This document shows positions 12,136-26,900 of a DNA stretch of 64,000 bases, in pieces (within the stretch, counting starts at the first letter, position 1; each line of letters begins with the position of its first letter). The position numbers and the translations under genes are program-made. Origin of the DNA: Clavelina lepadiformis (taxonomy: Eukaryota > Chordata > Ascidiacea > Aplousobranchia > Clavelinidae); contig NC_135244.1 of the NCBI RefSeq assembly GCF_947623445.1, positions 15,252,860-15,316,859 on the forward strand, read 5' to 3'. Below the pieces are notes generated by a model that saw only the letters and a program-made list of their open reading frames with translations, searched no databases and had not been told where the DNA came from.

Positions 12136-12142
12136 CTGTACC

Positions 12143-13776
12143 TGAATAGCAAAATTACTACTTGCGTACAGCTTTAATATTGAGAAAAGAAGATCATTCC
12201 TAACAGACTTAAAGAGGGCTTCGACAAAAACAGAGAGCATACTTTACACCAAGTTTATACTGCATGGCAATAAGTGGTGATTTTCAGAATTTCATCAGCA
12301 TACTTCCAGTATTTGTAAGTTACGGCAATTTCATAAATTGCAGTTGTTACAGTCCAAAATACATTCACTATCTAAAACCTTGCAGTGGCAATCCAAATTC
12401 GGGTCTTGTATTCATGACAAATGCATGCAATTGCATTCACGGTTTTACGTCAATAATTGAACTCATTGAGCATTTTATATCCATATTTCAATTAATCCGT
12501 CATCTTAACTTATTTCGTTATTTTTACTCCAATAAGCCGGTACAAATTAGTCCCAGCATTAGTTTCTTCCACAGTTCTTAGCACAATAAATCGAAAACCG
12601 TAAACGTAATTTTGTAAATCGAAACCAGTACAGTATTATCGCAGTTAACCCTTTCAGGACGGCATTTGTTTTATCGTACTACACTGTTTTTTTTTCAATG
12701 TTTTTACTTCAATATATTTACAATTTCACATAATACAGGTTGAAACACCATAACATGACGTAATGCGAAAAGCTGATAAAGCTCGAAAAAGCTGGAAAAG
12801 TCGATGTACCGTGGGTTTTTGGGACAAATCTGAACCAACAGTCCACGCAGGCGATCCAGCGGGACATATATGTCCCGAGAGTCTTGGAAGGGTTAAGTAA
12901 GGTTAGGAGTGATCACTCACTACAACTTAACTACAGCACTTCTTCTGCAAAGACGCTAGCCTGCGGTAAGAAAACTAATAAAACATGAAGTAATATCAAT
13001 AAAATCGCAATAACATGTGCGTCCATGGCGTTTTAAGAAGGCAAAAGGCGATTTAAAATTAACGTTTTCAAACAAAATTGACATTGTAACGGTAAACGAG
13101 TTATTAGGATGACATCACAATGGCTATTATGACGAACATCCTCGTATATTTCAACAAACGTGCATAGCCTGAAGCAATGTGAAGAACACTGAAAACTATT
13201 TCGGTCTCAGAAACAGCTCATAAGAAAACCAAGGATTTAACCAACATTTTTTTAACAAAAGCAGGGCAAAGTTGATGCTCAGGTTACAACAGTGTGCTGT
13301 TTTCTGCTTCAAGTCCTTAAATCGTATATAAAATATGAAATAAAACGCTGAGGTTAAAGGATGGTTTAACTAACCAAATAGTTGATCAAATTTCGTACTC
13401 TCACTGCAGAAAAGAAGTAAAACGGGTTTTGGTTGTCTATACAACGCACAACCACAAGACTGTGTTTGTATTTATTAAGTAGCAAGTTTAATTAGAGCTT
13501 GATGTCAAGAAAATGTACGTATGTAGCATTAGGCAATATGACAGTTTAAAATTTTTCCAAAATTTCTGTAGGTTACCGGTACATATATTTTGGAATATTG
13601 GATGGTTAGGTGTAGTTAAGCACGCCGATATTTGGGCCAAAGTAGCATTACGTCATAACGCCTTTTTATTCAGGCATTGATAGGGATAGACGTGTTTTTC
13701 TTTACTTGATATTACAGTTGAAATGACAACAAATATGAACTAATTTATCTATTCGCTCACAAGACCTTCGTGGAAA
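12143..13776. other. Spacer upstream of the first CUB receptor
   Basis: Apart from the TTAA element at 12649-12892, no exon was found. It should include the promoter and 5' UTR of the gene starting at 13777, but no TATA box or other clear regulatory motif could be assigned. Confidence 0.5.
12649..12892. mobile_element. piggyBac-like MITE with TTAA target sites
   Basis: TTAA occurs on both sides (12645-12648 and 12893-12896). The ends CCCTTTCAGGACGGC and the reverse complement of GAGTCTTGGAAGGG (CCCTTCCAAGACTC) form imperfect inverted repeats. The palindrome GGGACATATATGTCCC lies near the right end. TTAA duplication and CCCTT ends fit piggyBac-type elements; 244 bp, no coding capacity. Confidence 0.8.
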
Positions 13777-16700
13777 ATGAAAGTTTGTTTTTGGGCTTTT
13801 GTATGTTTTCTACTCATCGTTGACCAAGTTGTTAGCCCAGTTCTTGCCCAGCAAAATCAAAGAAACAACAATAAAAACAAAAAGAAGCAAACAAAGAAGC
13901 CTGGTAAGTAAAAGCTTTTGACTTGCCAGAAATAACATACAGTGTAAGTTTACCAGCTTCCGTTATTCGCCTGAACACAGTTAGCAAACGTCTCCTTTAG
14001 GTTACATTTAGCAGAAATTGCGTTTCCTCAATGTAACCAAGCCCCATATTACTCAATTCTACCTTTCTTACAATAGTGGGGGGGAAATGGAGACCGACTG
14101 TGGTACGAAACGGTGGTAACAATCAGAGGAGACCGGCACCAACAACAAAGACGGGAAACAGAGCTGTGAGCAGGTACGCCAAAAGATGAACGTACCTCTG
14201 CCTATTTTTCACTCGAAAATTCTTGCAAATTTTCACGTACAGTCAGAATAACCAGAGGCGAAACCAGTTGTTTGATGACATCGTGAGACCACCACTACAG
14301 AGATATGAGGGAGAAGCTCCGCTACAAAAACCTTCTTGTGAGTGAAAAACAACAGTAGGCTACGTCTCAATACACTTGCAGATAAAAACACTGCCTAAGT
14401 TGTAGGTTTACGTGAATTTCGGTTCGAAAGATAAGATGTACTTTTATGGAATGGGGTAAATGTACTTTGTATTTACTTTCCAAAAAAAAGTAAATTGATT
14501 GAAATCGTTATACCTGTTAGGGACTCACTGTCTTCACGGCATAACTGTTGATAGCAACTGGGCAAGCGTCACAAGTCCAAACTATCCGAGCCCTATTAGC
14601 GGTCAAATGCAATGTACTTGGGTGTAAGTATAATTAAAAACATTTCCTTTGCTAGTTTGCTTGAACATTGTGTTATTGGATCTAACGGGCTCGAAGCATT
14701 TACCATATTTTGCAATACACATGCAGTTTCACCGGCACGAGAGGAAAGCGTCTCAGGATATCATTTAACGATATCGACCTTCAACCACAGCAAGGGGGCC
14801 GTTGTGGCTCGCAATTTGTAGATGTAATCGACTTAGCTCTGTTGAAATCCCAAGGAAGGTTTTGTGGAAATGATGTTCCGGGAGATTATGTTTCAACTGG
14901 TAAGTTCCCGCATACCACCAGGGGTACTACCTTTTACTGAAAGAATTTTGAATTACGAGCAACTTTGATTGTATTATATTTATACACAAGTCATTAAAAC
15001 ATGGTGAGAATATAGTGACTAAGATGCGCTTTTACGATAGGACACCAAATTCGACTTGACATTCAAGGAGATACAACACTTGTACCTCATAAAGGGTTTC
15101 AAGCGGCAGTTCGTGTCGAAGACTTATCTCTTCAGCCTGGATTAAGACGTAAGTAACTCGGCCGAAACAAATCCAAGTAAATGTTCAAACAGGCTACAGT
15201 AAATATACAGTAACACTGCAGTATATAGAATATACCGTTGATTACATTTTGGCTATCGGTAAGTACAAAGAAAATCTATATACGACTTATAAAAGTGTTT
15301 TTATTACCACAGGAAGAAGTTTAATGTATGACGGTCCGCTTACAACTACAACACAAGCACCAATAAGGTATATATACTGTATATAAGGGTGTATACGAAT
15401 ATGTAACAATAGTCTCAGCTTGGCAGGCTTTTTTAAAGTTTTGCCTTGGCGATCGCCTAGAAATTTTAAGAGACTGCAATTACGTAAACTAAGTATGTAA
15501 AAACTATTAAACAAATTATTTATTATTAGCATCTGTCTTTTTGAGGAATCATTTGAAAAATTAAAAAGACCGTTTCGATCCCTCAAATGCACCTTAGAAA
15601 AGCACTTCAGCATCACTTTAAAAAAACTATAGATGTAAACAGAACGTTTCATTACCTTTTCACACAGAACAACAAGAAGGCGATTACCAACAACAAAGAG
15701 AACGACAACATCTACTGCATCTTACTCACTTACCAGGGACCCGGGAGTATACTATGGAAATCATCAACAACCAAATATCAACATTAGTAAGTTTTCGCAG
15801 TAGTTAGTTTCATTTGTGTGAAAGTAACGATAATGCATATAGACTTGACACTTATGCCAGTTGTTTCGTACACATGCGGGACATATATTTGCAGTAATAG
15901 GTGTGCTATACTATCTGTTCATAAGCCAGTAAACCAATGCCTTGTTTGAACTGTTTGTCTTCTGTGTATTTTAGTACAAAAGTGTGGTACCAGCAGATTT
16001 GTGACATAATGGTGGCTTTTTGCGTTGTTTTTGTAATGAATCGAATGTTTGTTATTTTACAGAAATAGCTAACGATGGTAATAATAATTCTCCTGCAACG
16101 GAGACTATCGCATTATATGTCTTCATCGCATTGTTTTGTCTATGTGTCTTGTTGTCGGGAATCGGTTTTGTTTTTAGAAAGTAAGTCGTGATATGAATTT
16201 CAATGATCATGTAGCAATATACAATCCTCAATTTTTTTAATGCCATAAAACATTTTTTGGTTTTAGACCACTTTACGCAAAGTACAAGAAGTTTAAAAAC
16301 AAGAACAAATCTGCTAAACCCTTGAAAGAAGAAGATAAGTCGGACGACGAAAAGAAGAAGAGCGATTCATCGGTAAAAGAAGAGCAGGATGCTACTTCCC
16401 AAGAAGACCGGGCGTTTTGTCATGGTCGCTTTGAACTTCCGGGAGGTGCAGATGGCACTCCTACTCTTGGCGGCAGACGGCGCAGAAGTGTTATGTTTGA
16501 AGGTAATCTGCACAGAAAGCATAAATTTTGTTTAAAAAACTTTTCGATATCGTTGCTAAAGTGCCATGATGTCACGGAAACTGTCATTTGGATCGAAGTA
16601 TTACACAATCAAAAACTGCCCATGAGGTAACGTTAACTATTCTGTGAGAAGTTCTTAAGTAACATTTATATTTCAGATGAGGTATTAGCAGGATTGGACA

Positions 16701-17688
16701 CCGACTCGTTGCCTCGTAACACGAGTTCAGCTTCGAATAAGAGTGATGATGACATCGTTCGTAATGATCGGGAGAGCGACATATGCAGATCAGAGAAGAG
16801 TTTAAGTAAAGCTGCACCAGCAGACTCAGACTTACATTTTCAAGGGTGGAATTATCCCCACAGGTTGTTGAAGTCATTAGTTTAACTTTAACATGTCATT
16901 ATACGTGTGTTACATTGTCCCGTAAAATCTTCGAACTTCTTGAACAATATGAATTCATCTGAGATGTTTTTTCACTCTCCAGTGAACCGATTTATGAAGT
17001 TGACACAATGTCGGTGCAATCGTATTCCTCAGCAAGATCAGCAAGTAGGCATCCTGACCATGAAACCTACAAACATAAGAAGATTATGGAGCAAAATAAC
17101 GCAATGTTTTACGACCATGAAATATATGCGCCTCACTCGGAACCCGTCTACGCATCTCACGCAAACGTTCAACCTTTGTTTCACTTGGGTGTACCGACCG
17201 TCAGCCAGTACGCGATGGGGCCAAGTTACCCAGGACCACCAGTTATGCCGCCCCAGTATGATCCTGCCTCCGCATACATGATGGGTCAACACCCGGCCGG
17301 TAACTATAATGGTTACAATATGCAGTATATGCCAAGACACGATCTAGGCTCTCACTACGATCCGACGCCGGACTACGCAAGAGGAAGATCGCTACCACCA
17401 TCATACAGCGAAAGAGATACATACGATGTGGAGCAAAGGAGAATCACTGCGGAACCGACGGTGCAAGATGAAGGTTTGATAGAGAAGCAACAAAGAAAGG
17501 GGACAGTAATGATGCAGGACTTGTGTGGGATGCGACCGAGTAAAAGTTTAGGCGATCTCACTTTGGCTGCCTCCGATGTAGCAATCAATGAAGCACAAAG
17601 GGTATCATCTCAGTCCATTGCAGACCTGCCCGTTGAAACAAACTTTTTGAGAAGGCAGGTTGAAAGGCGACAAAGCTTTTCGATATGA
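13777..17688 (+). CDS. CUB-domain type I membrane receptor 1 (707 aa)
   Basis: Twelve exons: 13777-13903, 14077-14173, 14243-14337, 14521-14623, 14727-14899, 15041-15148, 15313-15367, 15668-15786, 16063-16180, 16267-16502, 16677-16863, 16983-17688. The signal peptide is MKVCFWAFVCFLLIVDQVV, followed by an Asn/Lys/Arg-rich linker. One CUB domain covers about residues 107-234, with four Cys (WTHC, MQCTW, GRCGS, GRFCG) and TSPNYP at the usual place. A Thr-rich stalk follows, then a membrane span about 307-330 (ALYVFIALFCLCVLLSGIGF) and a 377-aa tail. The tail is acidic/Lys-rich after the membrane, then holds SEPIYEV, EPVYAS and DTYDVEQ tyrosines and Pro/Tyr/Met-rich sequence. It is the first of three tandem paralogs, each with the same exon phases in the CUB. 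The family is clear; the ligand and pathway are unknown. Confidence 0.87.
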
Positions 17689-20179
17689 ATGTTATGCTGC
17701 TGTGTATTATTTCGATTTTGAGGTATACATTTTACCGGAAATATAGTACGCAATGGAAACAAAATGGTTTATGAAAGCATTTGGTCACGCCCAAGGAACG
17801 TTGTTTTCGCTAAACGCTCGTTGACAGAAGTATGCAAAGAGTGGAATTTAGTCAACTTATGCACTCTCACATCAGGATAAAGTGATCCCATTATACCCTT
17901 CTGTGGGCGTACATTTCTTTACTCGACACAAAAGATTTAAGCCTACTGCACATTGGAACTCTCATGTAAGACCTTGACGTCTTTTCCTTCGTTTGCTGTA
18001 TTGAGTACTGCTCTAAAACTGTATAAATTATTACTGAATCGTGCACATAGCATGTAGCACGAATGGCTTTTTACAAATAAAAATGTGTCTATCTTATCGA
18101 CTATGCCTGTTAGACATAGCTAGTTTGTGAAGACATCTACCATCTCGTCCAATGGCAAGACCGTTTTCGTAAAACAACAGAACTAAAAATGTGAGGGGAA
18201 AAGAACACTTTTAATGCAGGATTCATGAATATTTCTTCATACAGACGCAAAACACATGCTTTTTCACAGAAAAAATGTTGTGAAATGTCAAGTAACTCGC
18301 CAGCATAAATGAAGTGACGTTTACTACTACTCGACTGAAAGCACAAGCCGATTTTCAACTGTGCACTGACGGAGAAATTCAATTACATTGGCCAAAGTAT
18401 GCGTGTTAACCGTATTTTGATTCGTCTTATCACTAAAGTACTGTTGCTCAATTGTTTTTGATCAACTAATCTGAAAAAGTCGTTAATAAAGCTACTAAAT
18501 GACCAGGCTTACCCCTTTAACCAGATGAAAGTACAGTATACAGAAACACGTTGTTATGAGTGAATGACGTCACTATGGCTGGGCCCTACAGCACCACCAT
18601 AAAAGCATAATTTCAAGACAAAGCAATGTGACATCAATACTCACTTAATTAATTGCCAGCCGGGTATTATTGTTTATGGATGGGGACAAATTTGCCGCAG
18701 CTTTTGTTCTGATTCGACTCGCGTTGCTTTTCTTTCTTTTAACAATTTAGCAACTTTGTGCAAAAGCGGAACATTCCGATAAAAGTTAATTACGCGTAAT
18801 CTGCACAACCGGAACAAATTATAAACCGGCTGGGAATCCGGGATTTGCATTGATACTACTGCCAGGCAAAGCAAAATTCGCTAACATAACTTCTCACCTT
18901 GGAAGTGTCTGTTATTGGATGAAACAACTAGGAGTGATTTTGTGAAGGCAAAGCACTACGCGATTGCGTTTCTTGACGAAGTTGTGAACATTTTGACTTC
19001 GTTTTTTTGTAGAAAATCCATAACGTTCAACATAAGCCAAAAATATTCAAGCGCAAAGATCTGGTGACGTCTAAGTTTTGCGGTTATTATAATTAGATAG
19101 AGTTCTTAGATGTACGCTTTTTCTGGATATGGTCAAAGCAAGAGCCAGTAAACAAAATAACAAGCCACACTTGATCTTTTTTTAATAGTTGTAAGTTGAA
19201 TAAGTTGTAGCCTATGTGCACAGACATTCAGTAGGACTAATCGGAACGTTATTTTCAAAGAAAGTATGTGTAGCTTAGCTAACGTTATCAGAGGACTAAC
19301 AAAATTCACACAAGCATAGGAAATAATAACATTTTTCACAAATACAAAGTTGATGTTATATCGGTTGCTTTTTTATGTGACAAAGACCGTGAAGAGAACT
19401 TCGGATAAATTTCTTACAAATTAAATTATATTTTAGGAAAAACTGACAAATATTAAAATTGTACTTATAGACATGACACATCTCACTACATCATACTTAA
19501 TAAAGACGAAATAGTAGTTATCGCCGAAGGCGAAAAAAATGAGTTGTCGAGCACGTTATGAGCTGTGGGAGGCTGATGTCATTTTCTTCGTGATTATTGC
19601 TTTCTTCTATAGTTAAGGTCTGCCTTCCTCGCCTTTGTGGTTTAACGAAAACAGTGAGGTTTGTTTCTTTTATATTTTCCTGGACGAAGCAAGGAAAACG
19701 ATTTCGCAAGTGACTAACGTAACAAAAGTCCATGAAACATTACGATTATTGGACATTAGGTTAAGCAGAATTCAAGTACAGTAAATAATTAAATGAAGTC
19801 GTAAAAAACAAGTTTGATCTCAGCTTAAGCAAGTGTTTAAAAGTAGCCGAGCAAGAATTAGGTAAAAATGTAAGTTTTAGTTCAACGACTTAAAGATATA
19901 TTTTCAGAAGTGTTTGTGCTGTATTGTGTAGCGTAGGTAAAAACAGTAAAACTGCCAGTCTGTGCACAGCAAATTGATAACAAGAACAATATGAATGCTA
20001 AACACAAAACGCCTAATTGTCTTTATGACAGGTTAAATGACAGCTTTACATTGCTGTTGCAAAAACATTAGTATTTATATCAACATTAGTTTATATAGGA
20101 AAGTTAGAGACAACTATCTTTTACTGTGATCTTACAGTAACCGATATGAAGAAACTACTGTGATTGAAGGTCAAACGCA
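17689..20179. other. 3' UTR and spacer between CUB receptors 1 and 2
   Basis: After the likely 3' UTR no exon, RNA gene or clear repeat was found. Small frames such as 18674-18874 (-) have no supporting features. Confidence 0.5.
18076..18081 (+). promoter_or_regulatory. AATAAA polyadenylation signal of CUB receptor 1
   Basis: AATAAA 388 bp after the stop codon at 17688, the first strong match on this strand; it implies a 3' UTR of about 400 bp. Confidence 0.55.
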
Positions 20180-23100
20180 ATGTATAACTGCAGCGTTATT
20201 TTGCTGCTGGTAGTCTGTTTTTCTTGCTTATCTTTGCTGGCAGGTTAGTATGACTGACTTCGTTCAAACAGCATGACAACGATCATAGAAACAAGATGTC
20301 ATACCACAGTAAAGTACTAACACTTTTAGCTGACAAAATAAAATCATTAACGAAATTTTTTTAAATTAGATGGGCAGAAAAATAAGAAAATTACCCCTCC
20401 TAAGCGACTTTCACCTGGAGAAACACCAGTCCAAGAACCAGGATGTAAATCTTTCCTTTATCGTAGAAGCTATATAAAATGTCGTTTACAGTAACACAAT
20501 GTGTGTAGTGGTTTTCAACACGTCAAAATATTTATTAAAAGTTTTTTTTAGGGAAACACTGCCTCAGTAACACAAGAGCTGGACTAAATTCCAAGCTATT
20601 ACGAAGCCCCGGATATCCAAAACTGGCACCAGTACAAATGCAATGCTCTTGGATGTAATAGACCATATCATATTCCAAAAAATCAACTAATCCATACCAT
20701 ATTGCTATAATAATTCATATAGCAAACTAACAAAGCAAGCTGGGATTAGTCCCCAATACTTTGCTTCTGAATAAAAGTGTTTAGCATAATATGCTGAATA
20801 AACTATATGTATTTATAACAATACATATCTTTGTACAGAATAGAAGCACCAATCGGTTATCGTGTAAGAATTGCATTTAAAGACTTACATATGTCAGCTG
20901 CAGCTGGTGATGGTCCATCAAAGTCATGCCGATCAGCCTACATAGATGTAAATTTTCTGGGATATAAATAACAAAATATTAATACGACAAATTGTATTTA
21001 TTAAACTTGCTTATACTTCTGAAACTATTAATAACCAAACTTAATCCACAACTAAGGGGACATTTTTGCTAATTAATCTATTTTAAAGTAATATAAAATA
21101 TTGCATTAAAAATAACAATACAAAGAAACTATCTACAGGTGATCGACATGACAGCAGAAAAGTCTCAGGGGCGGTTTTGCGGGAGCAAGGCACCCGGAGA
21201 TTACGTTTCTATAGGTAAAATTTAAAAAAATTTACTTATACAATAAATATCGTGAGGTCGTTAATGTAAACGCTATAACTTGTGCTAACCTAAGTTGTTT
21301 GTATTGCATTTAGTATCTATTGGAATAGCATTTAGATTTTAGTGGCATAGGTCTTTTGACCCATTTCGTAGAAAACTCAAAGCTCGGAAGAAATTTTGTT
21401 ACTCAGAATCCACAAGTTATTATTTGATTGTGTATTGCCGTTATTCAGGAACATACTTACGCATAGATCTACAGGGAGACAAATCTCGCTTTGTTCATAG
21501 AGGATTTATCATCAGCTATTGGGCAGTCAAGGAAAGGCCTGGGCTAAGAGGTGTATTGATCAAACTACTAAAAAATGTGATTTGCTCCTACATAGCGTGT
21601 GCCGCCCGTGTCTTATGATGACTTATGCTTTTTCTCACGTTGTTTGCAACTACTTTTTGATTATTATGATTTCAGCCCGTAGCAGCTTTCCGTCACCTTC
21701 TGATTCGGAACCAGGCAAAGTAAACGTGAATGAATTTAAATCCACACTACAAAGAAATATTAACGCTGCCAGTAATTCTGCTGCAAGACCAAGGCCACCA
21801 GGCTCTCGAAAACTTATGTATGCGTCAGATCAAAGATATTCAAAACCCATCTCCACGACTAGACGGTGAGTAAAATAATACAATCTCTTTAGAACTGCTA
21901 TACTATGCATTAATATATGAACAAAGACTTTAATAAATGGACCTTGCAGTTGTAATACAGTACGTTAATATAACCGTCTTTATTTCAATATATGTTTCAG
22001 ACCGAATAGCGGCTGGGTCGGAGGCAATGGCTTAGGCCCAGTAATTACTACTACCCAAGGTGGAGCAAAAGTCTCGTTTAAAACGTAAGCATAGATCTTT
22101 TGAGTTTGGCTTTCTTGTACCGATGCAAAATTGTGTGAACTTCTTATTATGCAAAGACAAATATTGTCACCTTTACAGTCAAACTCCAAAATCAAGCGGA
22201 AACCGAATCACGGCTGTTGATCTAGCATCTTCTAATAGCAACAAAAACAATGGAAACAAGATAACATATAAACAACTAGAGGAAAGTATGGTCGGGCCGG
22301 ATAGTAACACAGGAAAGAGTGACGGTGGTGGACAAGACCAGTATTACGGAGAACACAATCAACCAGGTTATAAACACCAAATTGACAGGGTCTACCGTAA
22401 GATGCACACCATGTACGGTGCCCAACTAGGAACGCTTTTGTTGGACCCGGTAAACACACACAAATAGAGAAGTTCTTTGCGGCCAAGGAAAGTAAACAGT
22501 ACCATGCACATTTAATGGATTTAAACCTTATCTAATTATTTATTTGATACTGTTAGGGTCGATTTGGGCAGCCGATTTGGGGTAGATCCTCAGAATAAGT
22601 TCTGATATTCTGATAAATTGTTACACAGCAAACGAAAATTGAAAATTTACAAATGGCCCGGTCTGCAAGCTTTTGGTTTTATACACAGAGAGCAATGTGA
22701 TACTGACGCCGGAACGGAAGAAGTCAACAACAAAATCTGACAACGGGGGTTTAACACAGAATCATCTAATTATAATCGCGGTGGTTATCGTGACATGCTT
22801 TTTGATAGTTGCGGCAGTATTTTTCTTAAGGAGGTTAGCCACAAATCAAAATTTAAGCTGCAGTTTGTTATAAACCTTTGAATATTGTTGAAATGGGAGT
22901 GGTCCGATATCAAAAGAAAATACAGCACAGTGTTCAAGATTGATTATTATTTTAGATTCTATTGCAAAAAATACAAAAAAGAAAAGGGTTCGAAGTCATC
23001 AATGGATAAAGAACAGAAAAATGAAAACATAGGAATGGTCGCACCGTCCCCGGTATGCTTTGATGTTTCATCATATACCCCGTTAGAAGTGATCCTGCTT

Positions 23101-23958
23101 GACCTAAGGTTGATATTGGATATATTTATGTTTCCGACAGAATCGCAACTCGTCACTGCCTGGACTCTCTCGGTCAGGATCTCTTCGTTCCATGCACTCC
23201 CACGTGTCCTTCCATCCAGGTATGGAACATTTACTATTCAATAACATAATGTTAACGACACAGAGTTGTGATCAATTGTCAGTTTAAGTATGGTGGAAGA
23301 GCACATGGTTCAATTCACTGCATGCTGTATAAGGAAGTGGTTCCCATAGTGGGTATCCGCAGTGAAAAGCATATAGGGGTCTCCAGAGGGAGTGCGAAAT
23401 GCTTTTCTTCATGCCTTGCTTTGTAGGCTATACGTAAACAAGGGGTCCCAAGCCAATGGTTTAAAACATTTTGGTCCCCGTGGGGTCGGAAAGGCAACCG
23501 CTATGCTATAAGGTGAAACAATAAATAGGTAAAAATTTCTTAACTTCCTGTACTTGTTTGTAGATGTAATAGAACCGTCGCAACATCTTTCAAGACTCAA
23601 TTCACATCAATTTTCCCCGCGGCATGTAATGGCCTCGGATACAATGCCACAGCAAGGACTATCACGACACCAGTCGCTTGTGGCACGTCACAACGCGATT
23701 TACAACAATCACAACGCCATTATGATGCAAGCACGCGAAGATAACGCTCCTCATCGGAACCACCATCGGCGAATTAGCGCGAACAGAGCAAGTTTACGGC
23801 GCCCCTTACCCCCCATACCAATTAAACAAGCCGATAAAGGGAAAGACGTTGATGAAGATTATTGCAGCGGAAGCGACGAGGATCCCGACGTTAAGACGTT
23901 GCGCCGAGAATTAAGTCCGTGGGAAATGGAGCAAAAAAAGAAAAAATTTCGTCGATGA
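20180..23958 (+). CDS. CUB-domain type I membrane receptor 2 (578 aa)
   Basis: Thirteen exons: 20180-20243, 20370-20444, 20552-20654, 20839-20947, 21139-21214, 21449-21550, 21676-21865, 22001-22084, 22179-22396, 22689-22833, 22956-23052, 23141-23219, 23564-23958. Signal peptide MYNCSVILLLVVCFSCLSLLA; CUB about residues 47-176 with Cys in WKHC, MQCSW, KSCRS and GRFCG, and APGDYVSIG matching its neighbours. The stalk is long (about 190 aa) and Gly/Asn/Ser-rich. The membrane span is about 366-387 (HLIIIAVVIVTCFLIVAAVF). The tail has a Ser-rich part and, near residue 527, RPLPPIP, an exact RxLPPxP class I SH3-binding motif, before an acidic patch (DVDEDYCSGSDEDPD). The extracellular exon plan matches receptors 1 and 3, while the tail does not. 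Ligand unknown. Confidence 0.85.
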
Positions 23959-26900
23959 CGTCGATCGAATCTTGATTTCAAACGTTTTACCGTAAACAAG
24001 TCAGGCCGAAAATTTTACCGTTTTGTTGTTGCACCTTGTTTGTCTCGTGGAGCACAAATTGCAAAGATTACTGCTCCAAAAACAGCAGCAGACTTTATGA
24101 AAAGCAATATTAATTGCACATTAAATCGGTTGCTATGTACTTACGATGTCTCATTGGATACTATCACTATACATGTCAACAAAAAGCAGGCAATTACACG
24201 GTTTTGCAGTTGTACAGTATTTGCTTTGAAAAATTGGAAGAGCTCCTATAACTATTTAATTATTAACCATATTTTTCACCGCAACGCGATAATCTAAATA
24301 AAACAAAATTGCAGTGGGCCATCTTATATTTATGCAATTGCAAGCATTAGGTTTCAGAAAAATTAATTACGCTTAATTATACTCATAAGAGTTTCGATTT
24401 ATGACTGAGGTTAACTATGAAGACCAGGCTTGAGTTGATGAGGTTAAGTCAACCCAACTTTCAAGACGTGTACCCTGGCAGCCAAACTCGTTATTCCACT
24501 CTATGTTACGCAATCACTGCTTTTTCCTTTTCTGAAGGTTTTCATGTGGCTATTTTAATACGAAAAATCAAACACAACATATTAACCTCATTATATGGGC
24601 GTTATAAGCGACATACTCGTCAAATCTAATTAAATTGTTAAAACAGATAATCTGTACCTTTAATGTTTTTGAATGCTGATTCTTTGTATGGCAAGGTATC
24701 AACTATATGGGGTAAAACAGAATAAAACCATGAAAGAAAGGCTTTGAACGAATTATCAAAAAGGATGAAGGATATTACATTCTTTATTTAAAAGTTTATC
24801 ATCAATTGAAATTGTTTTTTTTTTGCTAAACTAAAATCTATCAAACTATGATGTTAGTTGTCTTCTTGTCTATAAAGATATTTTGCATGTGTAAGATATG
24901 CATTAGCAAGCAACACGTATATGAATTATATCTGGCAGTTGAACGAAACAGAAAAACGAAAGTTGTTTTTATTTTTTATCTTGCATTGCCCGAATTGAAT
25001 TGAATAGTTTATCGAAGTACCCAACATGAGCAAGCTATTACAAAAGCATCCACAAGGTATTACAAAAGTAGCACTACGAAGCCGATTTTCAAGTTGATAT
25101 CTTTCGAGCACCATGCCACGTGATCAGCAAGCGCGGTGAATTTATAACACCGTATCGTGGTTATTTTTTAAATGATTTTTGTACTATATGTTTTGCCTTA
25201 CAAAATAGCGATTTTTATTGGCGGTAACAGTGCTGCATGCTGCAGACATAAAACAATAAATCCTAATTTTCCGTTTAATGGGTTTAATAACCATGCCGTA
25301 TATAGCGCCGTTCTAAAAAGAAAATTCGTAGTTTTGTAGTGAGTTTTGACTATCACCCTATCATCTGTCCATTTGCTGTTATTTAAAACCCTAAATCAGA
25401 CGTAAAACCGATGGTTGTACAACGTTGTCATATAACTGATTACTGGCATAATGGTAATTACCACTCATTGTTTAAATTGCACGCTGGAATATATAGCCCA
25501 CAATCATGCAGGATGTTAAAGCATACGAAAGTACCATACCAACTAAACTGTTGCCTGAAGTTTAAGTCTTTGACCTGAATGGAATTGTAACAATAGTAAC
25601 AATATATTTTGGAAAAAACTGTCAGTTATACTGCCTTTTACAACTGGTCACAAGAAGGTCGTTTTGATTATGGTTATTAAAAAATAACTAGCCCGATATT
25701 GCTTATTCCTCTGTCAAAAACTCAGATATCAAAAATAATTTTTGCCTAATTTGGATTAAAATTGGAATTAAATTTCAATTTTAACTTTTCTCACTTAAAG
25801 TCTGATATTAAAATTTAACAAAAGTTTTTAGGCTGTAATTATATCTTTTGTGCAATTCGAATTTTATTCCCCCAATTCCCGCAAGTGACCATCTTTCCAA
25901 GTTGGACAGAGTAAAACGCATAACAGATAAGATAACATGAGGCTGTCAGGCAACAAGAATAGATGTAGATCGGATTCGTTAAAGCCTAATTTTTGCGAAA
26001 CCCGTTCATATAATAACTAATAAAATAGGTCTTATATTTCGACGCTATATGCCCATATGTGCTGTGCTTTTATCAAGAACAAAAACAATTAACCAATAAC
26101 TTCAAGGTATTTTATCGCACACGATTCGAAAACTACATGCAGAAGTTATTTTCAGAAAAACTAAAATTTTAAAGCTATAAATGTAGCGATACGGCATGTT
26201 TCTGCTAAGAAAATTTTTAAACACTGGTTATCGGCGTATGTATTCGTTATACATTAAAGTCAAAAGGTAATATGATATCAACAAATCTAAAGTGATCACA
26301 AATTGTTGCTGCAATTGTTTTATTACGCGTGTTTTATTTTTTTTTGAATAAATCCCTGCAATTAATTACCCTAGTAAATCTAAAAGCAGCATTGTTGTTA
26401 CGATGCACCATTCTTGAAATAAAAGAAAAAAATGTTTAAAGTATAATTTTGCATTACCAGGACAATGTAACTGAAAGTATGCAGAGAGAAAATGCGAAAA
26501 GATACTAATTTTTGCTTATCTAATTATATAAAAAGCGAAAGTTTTAAAGTAATAATTTCTCATCGAGTTTAGTGCTCGTAATATTAAACACATCTGCTCT
26601 TGGGTTTTATATCCATATGCAGTTAATACTTTTAAATAACATCATTGACGGTTATTGAAAATAGAAATAAAATGCTATGCGCAAAGTTTTTAAAATTACT
26701 CGTATTTGAAAGACAATGCCTTGCCACACTAAAATAGTTTCAAACGCATTTATCTCCTATGTTCTATCTTTAATGAATATATCACCTTATTTTGTGAATT
26801 ATCAAAAATATATGAGTTTCATGAGTTTTTTTGCTATTGGCCAGAAAACGAAATTCAACAAAATTCTAATTTTACATTTTTAGAGAACTTTTTTACTGTA

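Noticed and set aside
23325-23500. hAT-like words (AGTGGTTCCCA) in an intron of CUB receptor 2
   Set aside because: No paired inverted end or duplication; probably a decayed fragment.
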